A DNA stretch of 43,267 nucleotides from Pseudomonadota bacterium (GTDB taxonomy: Bacteria; Pseudomonadota; Gammaproteobacteria; Burkholderiales; Burkholderiaceae_D), in the NCBI GenBank assembly GCA_023389425.1, contig JAEWEK010000098.1:1-43267 (forward strand), in the 5' to 3' direction. A program made the translations under genes and the position numbers. Below are positions 1 to 8,150 of the stretch, piece after piece (the stretch's first letter is position 1; each line of letters opens with the position of its first letter). The notes below the pieces were generated by a model that saw only the letters and a list, made by a program, of their open reading frames with translations, did no database searches and was not told the DNA's origin.

Positions 1-138
1 GCCGCACCGCAGGCCGCCGAGCCCGAAGCCATGGCCTGCTGCGCCCACTGCGGCATGTACTTCCCCGCCTCCGAATCGGTGCGCGCCGACGGGCGCGATT
101 ATTGCAGCCCGGCCCACGCCCGCTTGCCTTCGCCCTGA
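1..138 (+). CDS. PP0621-family zinc-ribbon protein, C-terminal end
   Basis: Open from the window edge and ending at TGA 136-138, so only the last 45 residues are seen. They carry a CCAHCG motif followed by a YCSPAHA motif, a treble-clef or MYM-like zinc-binding arrangement of four cysteines and a histidine. This resembles the small PP0621-type proteins often found just upstream of pilS in betaproteobacteria. pilS starts 3 bases downstream, so the two are probably co-transcribed. The start and the N-terminus lie outside the window. The family name is from recalled context and is moderately sure. Confidence 0.6.
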   Translation, partial: AAPQAAEPEAMACCAHCGMYFPASESVRADGRDYCSPAHARLPSP

Positions 139-141
139 CCG

Positions 142-1839
142 ATGACGCGGCAGGCGCTGTCCCGGGAGTCGCGCGAGGCCTTGTGGCACTCGCTGCAGAC
201 GATGAACGTCACGCGCGTCGTCATCGTGCTGGTGCTGCTGGCCTGGACCGGCCTGTCCGCGGGCTCGACCTCGGGCCACGCCGTCACCGGCGCGCTGTTT
301 GCCAGGACCTGCGCCGGCTACTTCGCCTTCGCCCTCGTGTTCACCGCGCTGACCAGCTGGTGGCGCCGGCGCTTCCTGCTGCAGGTCTGCGTCCAGATCG
401 CGGTCGACCTGGCAGCGATTTCGCTGCTCTACCTGAATGCCGGCACGGCGCGCGGCGGCCTCGCCATCCTCTACCTGTTTCCGCTGGCCGGCGCCGCCAT
501 CCTCGCGCCGCTGCTGCTGGCGCTGTTCTCGGCCTCGATCGCGACCCTGTTCCTGCTGGGCGAATCGACCTGGAACGTGCTCACCTCCGACGGCGACGCG
601 ACGGTGCGCCAGGCAGGCCTGTACGGCGCCGGCTTCTTCGCCGTGGTGCTGGTGGTGGGCCGGCTGGCGGCGCGCCTGATCAAGCAGGAGGAGCTGGCGG
701 CCGAGCGCGGCGCCGACCTCAAGATCCAGCAGGCGATCAACCAGATCGTCATCGCCGACGTCGGCGACGGCATCCTCGTCGTCGGGCGCGACGGCACGGT
801 CTTCGCCGGCAATCCGGCGGCGCGCCGCATGCTGGGGCTGGATGACGACGCGGTCGACTTCCGCCTGGCCGAGGTGCCGGCGCTGGCGCCGCTGGCGCAG
901 GCATTCGCCGCGTGGCTGAACGATGGGCGGGACGGCGCCGTGTACGTGAACGTCAAGCCGTGGAACGAGGAGGGCGCGCCGCACGGGCGCGGGCGGCTGG
1001 GCCGTGCCTCGCACCTGAAGCTGCGCTTCGCCCGGGTCGACACGCCGGACCGCACGGCCGGCCGCAGCGTGGTCTTCATGCAGGACGTGAGCGCGATCGA
1101 GAACCAGGCGCAGGAGCTGAAGCTGGCGTCGATGGGCCGCCTGACGGCCAGCATCGCGCACGAGGTGAGGAATCCCTTGTCCGCGATCGGCCACGCCACC
1201 GCGCTGCTGGCCGAGGACCTGCACGGCCCGGCCGAGGTGCGCCTGCTGAAGATCGTCGGCGACAACGTGGCGCGCGTGAACCGCATGGTCGAAGACATCC
1301 TGCAGCTGTCGCGCAAGGCGCAGCCGAACGGCGAGCCGGTGCTGCTGGCCGGCTTCCTGGCCGAACTGAAGGCCGAGTTCTCGGAGACCCACGGCCTGGC
1401 CGAGGACATGATGTGGATCAGCGCCGGCCCCGACGCCGCCGTGCGCTTCGATCCGCTGCACCTGCGCGAAATTCTGCTCAACCTGCTGAACAACGCGATC
1501 CGCTATGCCAGCGGCAAGCCGGCCAGCATCCGCCTGTTCACGGTGCTCGATGCGGTCGGCCGGCGCGAACTGCACGTGCAGGACGACGGCCCGGGCATCA
1601 CGCCCGAGGTGCGCGCCCACCTGTTCGAGCCGTTCTACACCACGTCCAGCAAGGGCACCGGCCTGGGCCTGTACCTGGCGCGCGAACTGTGCCTCAATAA
1701 CGAGGCCATGCTCGATTACGAATACCGCTTCGAGAACACCATGCTGGGGCCGCGCCGCGCCACCGGCCGCTTCGTCATCACTTTCGCGCAGCCGGCCGCC
1801 GTCGCCGCGCCCGCCGCCAACGGAGAGATCAATCAATGA
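142..1839 (+). CDS. pilS: Sensor histidine kinase PilS
   Basis: 565 residues. The N-terminal 190 residues hold about six hydrophobic helices, the usual PilS membrane sensor. A PAS-like segment follows (about 205-325), then a HisKA domain with the H-box SIAHEVRNPLSAIGHA (phospho-acceptor His340) and a HATPase domain with an N-box (LLNLLNNAIRYA), a DDGPG G1 box and a GTGLGLYLARELC G2 box, all intact. PilS phosphorylates PilR and senses membrane pilin in Pseudomonas. It overlaps pilR by the ATGA at 1836-1839, showing translational coupling. The start at 142 has only a weak ribosome site; Met21 is an alternative. The pilin genes it controls are not in this window. Confidence 0.9.
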   Translation: MTRQALSRESREALWHSLQTMNVTRVVIVLVLLAWTGLSAGSTSGHAVTGALFARTCAGYFAFALVFTALTSWWRRRFLLQVCVQIAVDLAAISLLYLNAGTARGGLAILYLFPLAGAAILAPLLLALFSASIATLFLLGESTWNVLTSDGDATVRQAGLYGAGFFAVVLVVGRLAARLIKQEELAAERGADLKIQQAINQIVIADVGDGILVVGRDGTVFAGNPAARRMLGLDDDAVDFRLAEVPALAPLAQAFAAWLNDGRDGAVYVNVKPWNEEGAPHGRGRLGRASHLKLRFARVDTPDRTAGRSVVFMQDVSAIENQAQELKLASMGRLTASIAHEVRNPLSAIGHATALLAEDLHGPAEVRLLKIVGDNVARVNRMVEDILQLSRKAQPNGEPVLLAGFLAELKAEFSETHGLAEDMMWISAGPDAAVRFDPLHLREILLNLLNNAIRYASGKPASIRLFTVLDAVGRRELHVQDDGPGITPEVRAHLFEPFYTTSSKGTGLGLYLARELCLNNEAMLDYEYRFENTMLGPRRATGRFVITFAQPAAVAAPAANGEINQ

Positions 1840-3254
1840 GTTCCCCCCGCATCCTGGTCGTCGACGATGAAGCCGACCTGCGCGAGCTGCTCGAGATCAC
1901 CCTGCTGAAAATGGGACTGGACGTGGACAGCGCGCCCACGCTGGCCGCGGCGCGCGCGCTGCTGGCCCAGCACCAGTACGCGCTGGTGCTGACCGACATG
2001 CGCCTGCCGGACGGGCTGGGGCTGGAGCTGGTGCGCGAGGTGAACGCGAGCCACAAGAACACGCCGATCGCGGTGGTCACCGCCTACGGCAGCGCCGAGA
2101 ACGCGGTGGTGGCACTCAAGGCCGGCGCCTTCGACTACGTCACCAAGCCGGTGGTGCTGGAAGACCTGCGCATCATGGTGCGCTCGGCGCTGCGCCTGTC
2201 CGAGACCCAGGCGCCCGGGGCGGGGCACGCACTTGCCGCGCCTTCGCGCATGATCGGCCAGTCGCCGGCGATGCAGGGCCTGCGCGCGCAGATCGCGCGG
2301 CTGGCGCGCTCGATGGCGCCGATCTCGATCAGCGGCGAATCCGGCAGCGGCAAGGAGCTGGCGGCGCGCGAGATCCACGCGCAGAGCTCGCGCGCGGCCA
2401 AGCCCTTCGTCGCGGTGAACTGCGGCGCGATCCCCGAGGCGCTGATGGAGGCCGAGTTCTTCGGCTACCGCAAGGGTGCCTTCACCGGCGCGGCCGAGGA
2501 GCGCGAAGGCTTTTTCCAGGCCGCGAACGGCGGCACCCTGATGCTGGACGAGGTGGCCGACCTGCCGCTGCCGATGCAGGTCAAGCTGCTGCGCGCGATC
2601 CAGGAACGGCGCGTGCGCAAGATCGGCGCCACCAGCGAGGAGCCGGTGGACGTGCGCATCGTCAGCGCCACCCACCAGGACTTGGCGCGCTGCGTCGAGC
2701 AGGGCCGCTTCCGGCAGGATCTGTTCTACCGCCTGAACGTGATCGAGCTGCGCCTGCCGCCGCTGCGCGAGCGGCTGGACGACCTGGCGCTGCTGTGCGA
2801 GACCATCCTCGTGCGCCTGGCCGGCCCCGGCCAGCACGCGGCGCTTGGGCCCGGCGTGCTCGATATGCTGCGTGCCTATTCCTTTCCCGGCAATGTGCGC
2901 GAGCTGGAAAATGTGCTCGAACGTGCGCTGGCCTTCGCCAACGACGGTGTGATCGAAGTGCAGGACCTGCAGCTGAAGGCGGCGCGTCCGGCCGACCAGG
3001 GGCCGGCGCAACTGGCGCCGCCGGTGGCCGCCGCCCCAGTGCCGGTGCCGCCCGAGCCCGCGCCGACCGCCGACGCCGAGCCGCTGCCCAACAACCTGCC
3101 AGAGTACCTGAGCCAGATCGAGCGCGACATCATCCTGCGCGCGCTGAACCAGACCCAGTTCAACCGCACCCAGGCCGCCAGCCTGCTCGGCATCAGCGTG
3201 CGCCAGCTGCGCTACCAGATCCAGAAGCTGGGCATCCAGGCGCCAGAAGGCTGA
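1836..3254 (+). CDS. pilR: Sigma-54-dependent response regulator PilR
   Basis: 472 residues, NtrC type. The receiver domain (1-120) has the acidic pair D10/D11, phospho-acceptor D54 (LTDMRLPDG) and K104. The AAA+ domain (about 138-370) shows Walker A GESGSGKE at 167-174 and the sigma-54 contact loop GAFTGA at 214-219. A Pro/Ala-rich linker leads to a Fis-type helix-turn-helix (NRTQAASLLGISVRQLRYQI) at the C-terminus. In the PilSR system it activates pilA from a sigma-54 promoter. All catalytic motifs are present, so it should be active. It is the last gene of the pilS-pilR unit; a weak hairpin follows at 3276-3296. Confidence 0.93.
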   Translation: MSSPRILVVDDEADLRELLEITLLKMGLDVDSAPTLAAARALLAQHQYALVLTDMRLPDGLGLELVREVNASHKNTPIAVVTAYGSAENAVVALKAGAFDYVTKPVVLEDLRIMVRSALRLSETQAPGAGHALAAPSRMIGQSPAMQGLRAQIARLARSMAPISISGESGSGKELAAREIHAQSSRAAKPFVAVNCGAIPEALMEAEFFGYRKGAFTGAAEEREGFFQAANGGTLMLDEVADLPLPMQVKLLRAIQERRVRKIGATSEEPVDVRIVSATHQDLARCVEQGRFRQDLFYRLNVIELRLPPLRERLDDLALLCETILVRLAGPGQHAALGPGVLDMLRAYSFPGNVRELENVLERALAFANDGVIEVQDLQLKAARPADQGPAQLAPPVAAAPVPVPPEPAPTADAEPLPNNLPEYLSQIERDIILRALNQTQFNRTQAASLLGISVRQLRYQIQKLGIQAPEG

Positions 3255-3275
3255 CAAACTGTTGTCGCAAAGTGT

Positions 3276-3296
3276 AGGCAAAATGTGTTGCCTTTT
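3276..3296 (+). terminator. Weak candidate terminator after pilR
   Basis: A 6-base-pair stem (AGGCAA/TTGCCT, 6-base loop) starts 21 bases after the pilR stop and runs into a short TTTT tract. It is short for a Rho-independent terminator, so this is tentative. Confidence 0.3.
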
Positions 3297-3459
3297 CGCC
3301 AGCGCACACACAGTCGATGGACTCTGGTAAATGCTAATTCCTACGAGAAATTGAGTGACATGTTAGTGCTCACTCACCGGCCATCAGGCACCGTTTCCGG
3401 CTTGAGGAATGTCAAGCATAAAGTCCAAAAAAATTTGAATTCTGGAATCAAGACTTCGC

Positions 3460-3488
3460 TTGCGGCTGCTCCGGCCAGGTACTACAAT
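3460..3488 (+). promoter_or_regulatory. Candidate nrdAB promoter
   Basis: A TTGCGG -35-like hexamer (3460-3465), a 17-base spacer and a TACAAT -10 hexamer (3483-3488, five of six consensus bases). The -10 lies inside the first NrdR-like palindrome, which is how NrdR-repressed promoters are usually built. Predicted start near 3495 would leave a leader of about 260 bases. The -35 match is only three of six. Confidence 0.45.
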
Positions 3489-3494
3489 TAGTCT
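3479..3494 (+). promoter_or_regulatory. NrdR-like box 1
   Basis: An interrupted palindrome with arms ACTA and TAGT around CAAT. By my hand alignment it matches 10 of 16 positions of the known NrdR consensus (acaCwAtATaTwGtgt) and overlaps the candidate -10. It is the weaker half of the pair. Confidence 0.45.
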
Positions 3495-3508
3495 CAACTT
3501 ACAGCTCC

Positions 3509-3524
3509 TCACTAGATATAGTAG
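3509..3524 (+). promoter_or_regulatory. NrdR-like box 2
   Basis: CACTAGATATAGTA matches 12 of 16 consensus positions, including all of the most conserved core bases. Its centre is 30 bases, close to three helical turns, from that of box 1. Tandem boxes in phase on the helix are the hallmark of NrdR operators in front of ribonucleotide reductase genes. Confidence 0.6.
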
Positions 3525-3758
3525 AACGAGCAGCAGCCAGACTAGGGACACCGGAAACGTTTTCTGACAACGGGATGGGTGGCCCGGCTGGCGGCGAGCT
3601 TGCGAAATCAATCCACATACTTATCGTTTTGCCAACCCGGCTCAAACGGTTGGATGGGTATTTTTTTGCTTTTTCATTTGTAGGCGGGTTGCCCTGGCGG
3701 GTGCCCAACTTAAAAACAAAACGGCGGCAGACCACTGCATGCCCTTCGTGGAGGTTCA

Positions 3759-6656
3759 ATGCAAACAGCAGATATTTCGACCAACGCCCAACAGGTCCTG
3801 GGGAACGACGCGGCGACGCTCGTGGCGAGCGGCGACTACCGCATCATCCGCCGCAATGGCGCCGTGGTGGCCTTCGAGCCGTCGAAGATATCGGTCGCGA
3901 TGACCAAGGCCTTCCTCGCCGTCGGTCCGGAGCAGGGCCAGGTGTCGGCGCGCGTGCGCGACCTGGTCGAGCAGCTGACCAACAACGTGGTCGCTGCGCT
4001 GGTGCGCCGCCAGCCGAACGGCGGCACCTTCCACATCGAGGACGTGCAGGACCAGGTCGAACTGTCGCTGATGCGCTCGGGCGAACATGAAGTCGCCCGT
4101 GAATACGTGCTGTACCGTGCCAAGCGCATCGAAGAGCGCCGCGCCGCCAAGGAAGCCGCCGGCACCGCCGCGCCGCAAGCGCCGCAGATCCACGTGGTCG
4201 ACGGCGGCGTGCGCAAGGCACTGGACATGAACGACGTGGTGGCCCTGATCGGCGCCGCCTGCGCCGGCCTGGAGAAGCACGTCGACGCCGACGCCATCCT
4301 GTCCGAGACCCTGAAGAACCTGTACGACGGCGTGCCGGTCGAGGAACTGCACAAGTCGGCCGTGCTGGCCGCGCGCGCGCTGATGGAAAAGGATCCGGCC
4401 TACAGCCAGGTCACCGCGCGCATCCTGCTGCACTCGATCCGCAAGGAGATCTTCGAGAAGGAAGTCGCCCAGGCCGAGGCCGCGGCGGAATACGTCAGCT
4501 ACTTCCCGAAATACATCGCCAAGGGCATCGCCGCCGAGCTGCTGGACGAAGAGCTGGGCAAGTACGACCTGGCGCGCCTGGCCAAGGCCATCGTCGCCGA
4601 CCGCGACCTGCAGTTCGGCTACATCGGCCTGCAGACCCTGTACGACCGCTATTTCCTGCACATCCGCGAGACCCGCATCGAGATGCCGCAGGCCTTCTAC
4701 ATGCGCGTCGCGATGGGCCTGGCCCTGCGCGAGGATGACCGCGAAGCGCGCGCGATCGAGTTCTACAACCTGCTGTCGACCTTCGACTTCATGAGCTCGA
4801 CCCCGACCCTGTTCAATTCGGGCACCCGCCGCTCGCAGCTGTCCTCGTGCTACCTGACCACCGTCAGCGACGACCTCGAAGGCATCTACGACGCGATCAA
4901 GGAAAACGCGCTGCTGTCGAAGTTCGCCGGCGGCCTGGGCAACGACTGGACCCCGGTGCGCGCGCTCGGCTCGCGCATCAAGGGCACCAACGGCAAATCG
5001 CAGGGCGTGGTGCCGTTCCTGAAAGTGGTGAACGATACCGCCGTCGCGGTCAACCAGGGCGGCAAGCGCAAGGGCGCGGTGTGCGCCTACCTGGAAACCT
5101 GGCACATGGACATCGAGGAATTCCTCGACCTGCGCAAGAACACCGGCGACGACCGCCGCCGCACCCACGACATGAACACCGCGAACTGGATCCCGGACCT
5201 GTTCATGAAGCGCGTGATGGAGAAGGGCGAGTGGACCCTGTTCACCCCGTCCGAATGCCCGGATCTGCACGACCTGGTCGGCTCGGCTTTCGAGAAGGCC
5301 TACACCGGATACGAAGCCCGCGCGGCGCGCGGCGAACTGCGCGTGTTCAAGAAGGTGCAGGCGCTGGACCTGTGGCGCAAGATGCTGTCGATGCTGTTCG
5401 AGACCGGCCACCCGTGGATCACCTTCAAGGACCCGTGCAACATCCGCTCGCCGCAGCAGCACATCGGCGTGGTGCACTCGTCGAACCTGTGCACCGAGAT
5501 CACGCTCAACACCAATGACGACGAGATCGCGGTCTGCAACCTGGGTTCGGTGAACCTGCCGGCCCACATGAAGGGCGACGGCCTGGACCTGGCCAAGCTG
5601 CAGAAGACCGTGCGCACCGCGATGCGCATGCTGGACAACGTCATCGACATCAACTACTACGCCGTCGACAAGGCGCGCAACTCGAACCTGCGCCACCGCC
5701 CGGTCGGCCTGGGCATCATGGGCCACCAGGACTGCCTGCACATGATGCGCGTGCCGTTCGCGTCGGAGAAGGCAGTGCAGTTCGCCGACACCTCGATGGA
5801 AGCGGTGTGCTACTACGCCTACCTGGCATCGACCGAGCTGGCCGAAGAGCGCGGCCGCTACGGTTCGTACGAAGGTTCGCTGTGGGACCGCGGCATCCTG
5901 CCGCTGGACTCGATCAAGCTGCTGGCCGAAGCCCGCGGCAACCAGTACCTGGAGCAGGACACCAGCGAGACCATGAACTGGTCCATCGTCCGCGAGCGCA
6001 TCAAGAAGTTCGGCATGCGTAACTCGAATTGCGTGGCGATCGCTCCGACAGCGACCATCTCGAACATCATCGGTGTGTCGGCCTGCATCGAGCCGACCTT
6101 CCAGAACCTGTACGTGAAGTCGAACCTGTCGGGCGAGTTCACCGAGATCAACGCCTTCCTGGTGCGCGACCTGAAAGCGCGCGGCCTGTGGGATGAGGTG
6201 ATGATCGCCGACCTGAAGTATTTCGACGGCACCCTGTCCAAGATCGACCGTGTGCCGGACGACCTGCGCGACCTGTATGCGACCGCCTTCGAGATCGAGC
6301 CGAAGTGGCTGGTGGACGCCGCATCGCGCCGCCAGAAGTGGATCGACCAGGCGCAGTCGCTGAACATCTACATGGCCGGCGCATCGGGCAAGAAGCTGGA
6401 CGAGACCTACAAGCACGCATGGCTGCGCGGCCTGAAGACCACCTACTACCTGCGCACGATCGCCGCGACGCACATGGAGAAGTCGACCGTGCGCACCGGC
6501 GCGCTGAATGCGGTGCCTGTGTCGGGCGGCCTGTCGGCGGCTCCGGCTGCTGTGGCGCCGCCGGTTCCGGCAGCGGAACCGGCGGTGGTGGAAGGCGCGG
6601 CCTGCTACCTGCGTCCGGGCGACCCGGGCTTTGAAGAGTGCGAAGCCTGCCAGTAA
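3759..6656 (+). CDS. nrdA: Class Ia ribonucleoside-diphosphate reductase, alpha subunit
   Basis: 965 residues. Reduces ribonucleoside diphosphates to deoxy forms using the thiyl radical passed on from NrdB. Two ATP-cone domains lie in tandem (about 28-130 and 143-230), the layout of Pseudomonas aeruginosa NrdA, where only the first cone binds nucleotide. The active site shows the redox Cys364 (SSCYLTT), the thiyl Cys578 in NLCTE with Asn576 and Glu580, and partner Cys593. The radical-transfer pair is in KTTYYLRT. The C-terminal tail ends CEACQ (Cys961, Cys964), the shuttle pair reduced by thioredoxin or glutaredoxin. nrdB follows after 136 bases holding a REP doublet. Likely NrdR-controlled. 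Confidence 0.97.
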   Translation: MQTADISTNAQQVLGNDAATLVASGDYRIIRRNGAVVAFEPSKISVAMTKAFLAVGPEQGQVSARVRDLVEQLTNNVVAALVRRQPNGGTFHIEDVQDQVELSLMRSGEHEVAREYVLYRAKRIEERRAAKEAAGTAAPQAPQIHVVDGGVRKALDMNDVVALIGAACAGLEKHVDADAILSETLKNLYDGVPVEELHKSAVLAARALMEKDPAYSQVTARILLHSIRKEIFEKEVAQAEAAAEYVSYFPKYIAKGIAAELLDEELGKYDLARLAKAIVADRDLQFGYIGLQTLYDRYFLHIRETRIEMPQAFYMRVAMGLALREDDREARAIEFYNLLSTFDFMSSTPTLFNSGTRRSQLSSCYLTTVSDDLEGIYDAIKENALLSKFAGGLGNDWTPVRALGSRIKGTNGKSQGVVPFLKVVNDTAVAVNQGGKRKGAVCAYLETWHMDIEEFLDLRKNTGDDRRRTHDMNTANWIPDLFMKRVMEKGEWTLFTPSECPDLHDLVGSAFEKAYTGYEARAARGELRVFKKVQALDLWRKMLSMLFETGHPWITFKDPCNIRSPQQHIGVVHSSNLCTEITLNTNDDEIAVCNLGSVNLPAHMKGDGLDLAKLQKTVRTAMRMLDNVIDINYYAVDKARNSNLRHRPVGLGIMGHQDCLHMMRVPFASEKAVQFADTSMEAVCYYAYLASTELAEERGRYGSYEGSLWDRGILPLDSIKLLAEARGNQYLEQDTSETMNWSIVRERIKKFGMRNSNCVAIAPTATISNIIGVSACIEPTFQNLYVKSNLSGEFTEINAFLVRDLKARGLWDEVMIADLKYFDGTLSKIDRVPDDLRDLYATAFEIEPKWLVDAASRRQKWIDQAQSLNIYMAGASGKKLDETYKHAWLRGLKTTYYLRTIAATHMEKSTVRTGALNAVPVSGGLSAAPAAVAPPVPAAEPAVVEGAACYLRPGDPGFEECEACQ

Positions 6657-6676
6657 AACACCAGTTATAGATAGCA

Positions 6677-6760
6677 CGTCGTTCCCGCGCAGGCGGGAAC
6701 CCCATTTTGCTTGAGCAGTCGTGCGCGCAAAATGGGATCCCCGCCTCCGCGGGGACGACG
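6677..6760. repeat. REP doublet (REPIN-like), copy 1
   Basis: Two GC-rich hairpin arms in inverted orientation: CGTCGTTCCCGCGCAGGCGG at the left and its counterpart ending GGGGACGACG at the right. Inner arms CCCATTTTGC and GCAAAATGGG flank an unpaired centre. The whole 84 bases can fold into one cruciform. It sits between nrdA and nrdB, 33 bases before the nrdB start. Confidence 0.85.
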
Positions 6761-6792
6761 GATCAACCGCTAACAATAAAGAGGAAAACAGT

Positions 6793-7890
6793 ATGTCGTT
6801 GTCATGGGACGATGAAGTAAGCACCACGCCGGCAGCCCCGGCAACCGAAGGCGTGAGCGATGCCGCCATCGCCAAGCGCGTGAACGCCGACGACAAGCGC
6901 ATCATCAATGCGAAGACCGACGTCAACCAGCTGGTGCCGTTCAAGTACAAGTGGGCCTGGGACAAATACCTGGCCGGCTGCGCCAACCACTGGATGCCGC
7001 AGGAAGTGAACATGCAGCGCGACATCGAGCTGTGGAAGAGCCCCAACGGCCTGACCGAAGACGAGCGCCGCATCGTCAAGCGCAACCTCGGCTTCTTCGT
7101 CACCGCCGACTCGCTGGCCGCCAACAACATCGTGCTGGGCACCTACCGCCACATCACCGCGCCGGAGTGCCGCCAGTACCTGTTGCGCCAGGCCTTCGAA
7201 GAGGCGATCCACACCCACGCCTACCAGTACATCGTCGAGTCGCTGGGCCTGGACGAGAAGGAGATCTTCAATGCCTACAACGAGATCCCGTCGATCCGCG
7301 ACAAGGACCAGTTCCTGATCCCGTTCATCGAGGTCATCAACGATCCGGAGTTCAAGACCGGCACCACCGAAAACGACCAGAAGCTGCTCAAGTCCGTGAT
7401 CGTGTTCGCCTGCCTGATGGAAGGCCTGTTCTTCTACGTCGGCTTCACCCAGATCCTGGCGCTGGGCCGCCAGAACAAGATGACCGGCGCGGCCGAGCAG
7501 TACCAGTACATCCTGCGCGACGAGTCGATGCACTGCAATTTCGGCATCGACCTGATCAACACGATCAAGATGGAAAACCCGCAGCTGTGGACGGCGGAAT
7601 TCCGCGAAGAGATCAAGCAGCTGTTCCTGCAGGCGGTCGAGCTGGAATACCGCTACGCCGAAGACACCATGCCGCGCGGCGTGCTGGGCCTGAACGCGCC
7701 GATGTTCAAGGGCTACCTGCGCTTCATCGCCAACCGCCGCGCCGTCCAGATCGGCCTGGATCCGCTGTTCCCGAACGAGGAAAACCCGTTCCCGTGGATG
7801 AGCGAGATGATCGACCTGAAGAAGGAACGTAACTTCTTCGAGACGCGCGTGACGGAATACCAGACGGGTGGGGCGCTGAATTGGGACTGA
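6793..7890 (+). CDS. nrdB: Class Ia ribonucleoside-diphosphate reductase, beta subunit
   Basis: 365 residues. Carries the di-iron centre and tyrosyl radical of the reductase. The signature FEEAIHTHAY gives iron ligands Glu137 and His140 and the radical Tyr144 with the E-x2-H-x3-Y spacing of E. coli Glu115/His118/Tyr122. A second ligand group is seen in DESMHCNFG. Start chosen at 6793 because a GAGGAAAA ribosome site lies at 6781-6788; the open frame extends upstream only through the REP element. The C-terminal tail, which docks into NrdA, is present. A strong terminator follows. Confidence 0.97.
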   Translation: MSLSWDDEVSTTPAAPATEGVSDAAIAKRVNADDKRIINAKTDVNQLVPFKYKWAWDKYLAGCANHWMPQEVNMQRDIELWKSPNGLTEDERRIVKRNLGFFVTADSLAANNIVLGTYRHITAPECRQYLLRQAFEEAIHTHAYQYIVESLGLDEKEIFNAYNEIPSIRDKDQFLIPFIEVINDPEFKTGTTENDQKLLKSVIVFACLMEGLFFYVGFTQILALGRQNKMTGAAEQYQYILRDESMHCNFGIDLINTIKMENPQLWTAEFREEIKQLFLQAVELEYRYAEDTMPRGVLGLNAPMFKGYLRFIANRRAVQIGLDPLFPNEENPFPWMSEMIDLKKERNFFETRVTEYQTGGALNWD

Positions 7891-7913
7891 TATTTCAGTC
7901 GGCCGTGTAACAT

Positions 7914-7944
7914 AAAAAAGAGCTTCCTCGAAGCTCTTTTTTTT
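7914..7944 (+). terminator. Rho-independent terminator of nrdAB
   Basis: A perfect stem AGAGCTTC/GAAGCTCT with a CTC loop, preceded by six A and followed by eight T, 23 bases after the nrdB stop. The A and T tracts make it potentially bidirectional. Confidence 0.92.
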
Positions 7945-8063
7945 GCTCCCAATTATTGGCGTAGAGGGTCGTTAAATTCTATTTGGAAATAATGCTGAGT
8001 AAAACGCCGTAAAAATGCAACTCATCCAATCGTGCCGATCTACCGAAAATCACAAACGTCCCA

Positions 8064-8069
8064 TATAAT
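8064..8069 (+). promoter_or_regulatory. Candidate -10 box for the two-component genes
   Basis: A perfect TATAAT, 82 bases before the kinase start, in an A/T-rich 206-base spacer. No good -35 hexamer is seen at 16-18 bases, which would suit an activator-dependent promoter. The 10-base ATAATCAATT occurs at 8065-8074 and again at 8117-8126. Confidence 0.3.
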
Positions 8070-8150
8070 CAATTCTGCATCCTCGGCAATAATCGGAAGC
8101 GCATATATTTTTTCCGATAATCAATTATTTATTAGAAATCCCGCCGTTTT

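Larger units (their letters stand above)
3255..3758 (+). other. Long intergenic leader upstream of nrdA
   Basis: 504 bases without a convincing gene, clearly richer in A and T than its neighbours. It contains the weak pilR terminator, a candidate sigma-70 promoter at 3460-3488 and two NrdR-like palindromes centred at 3486.5 and 3516.5. A small hairpin (CCAACC/GGTTGG, 3632-3653) is followed eight bases later by a run of seven T, which might act as an attenuator in the roughly 260-base leader. Short open frames here lack coding character. Confidence 0.6.

Noticed and set aside
1833..3311. Long minus-strand frame opposite pilR
   Set aside because: Low-complexity antisense shadow of pilR; the plus-strand frame has full AAA+ and receiver motifs.
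3285..3491. 68-residue frame after pilR
   Set aside because: It crosses the candidate promoter, has no ribosome site and no recognisable features.
3608..3618. DnaA-box-like AATCCACAT in the nrdA leader
   Set aside because: Only about seven of nine bases fit and it stands alone; too weak to report as a site.
3756..7142. 1128-residue open frame on the minus strand opposite nrdA
   Set aside because: It is an antisense shadow created by high third-position GC of nrdA/nrdB. The translation is His/Gln/Arg/Val-rich without motifs, and the plus strand codes for unmistakable NrdA and NrdB.
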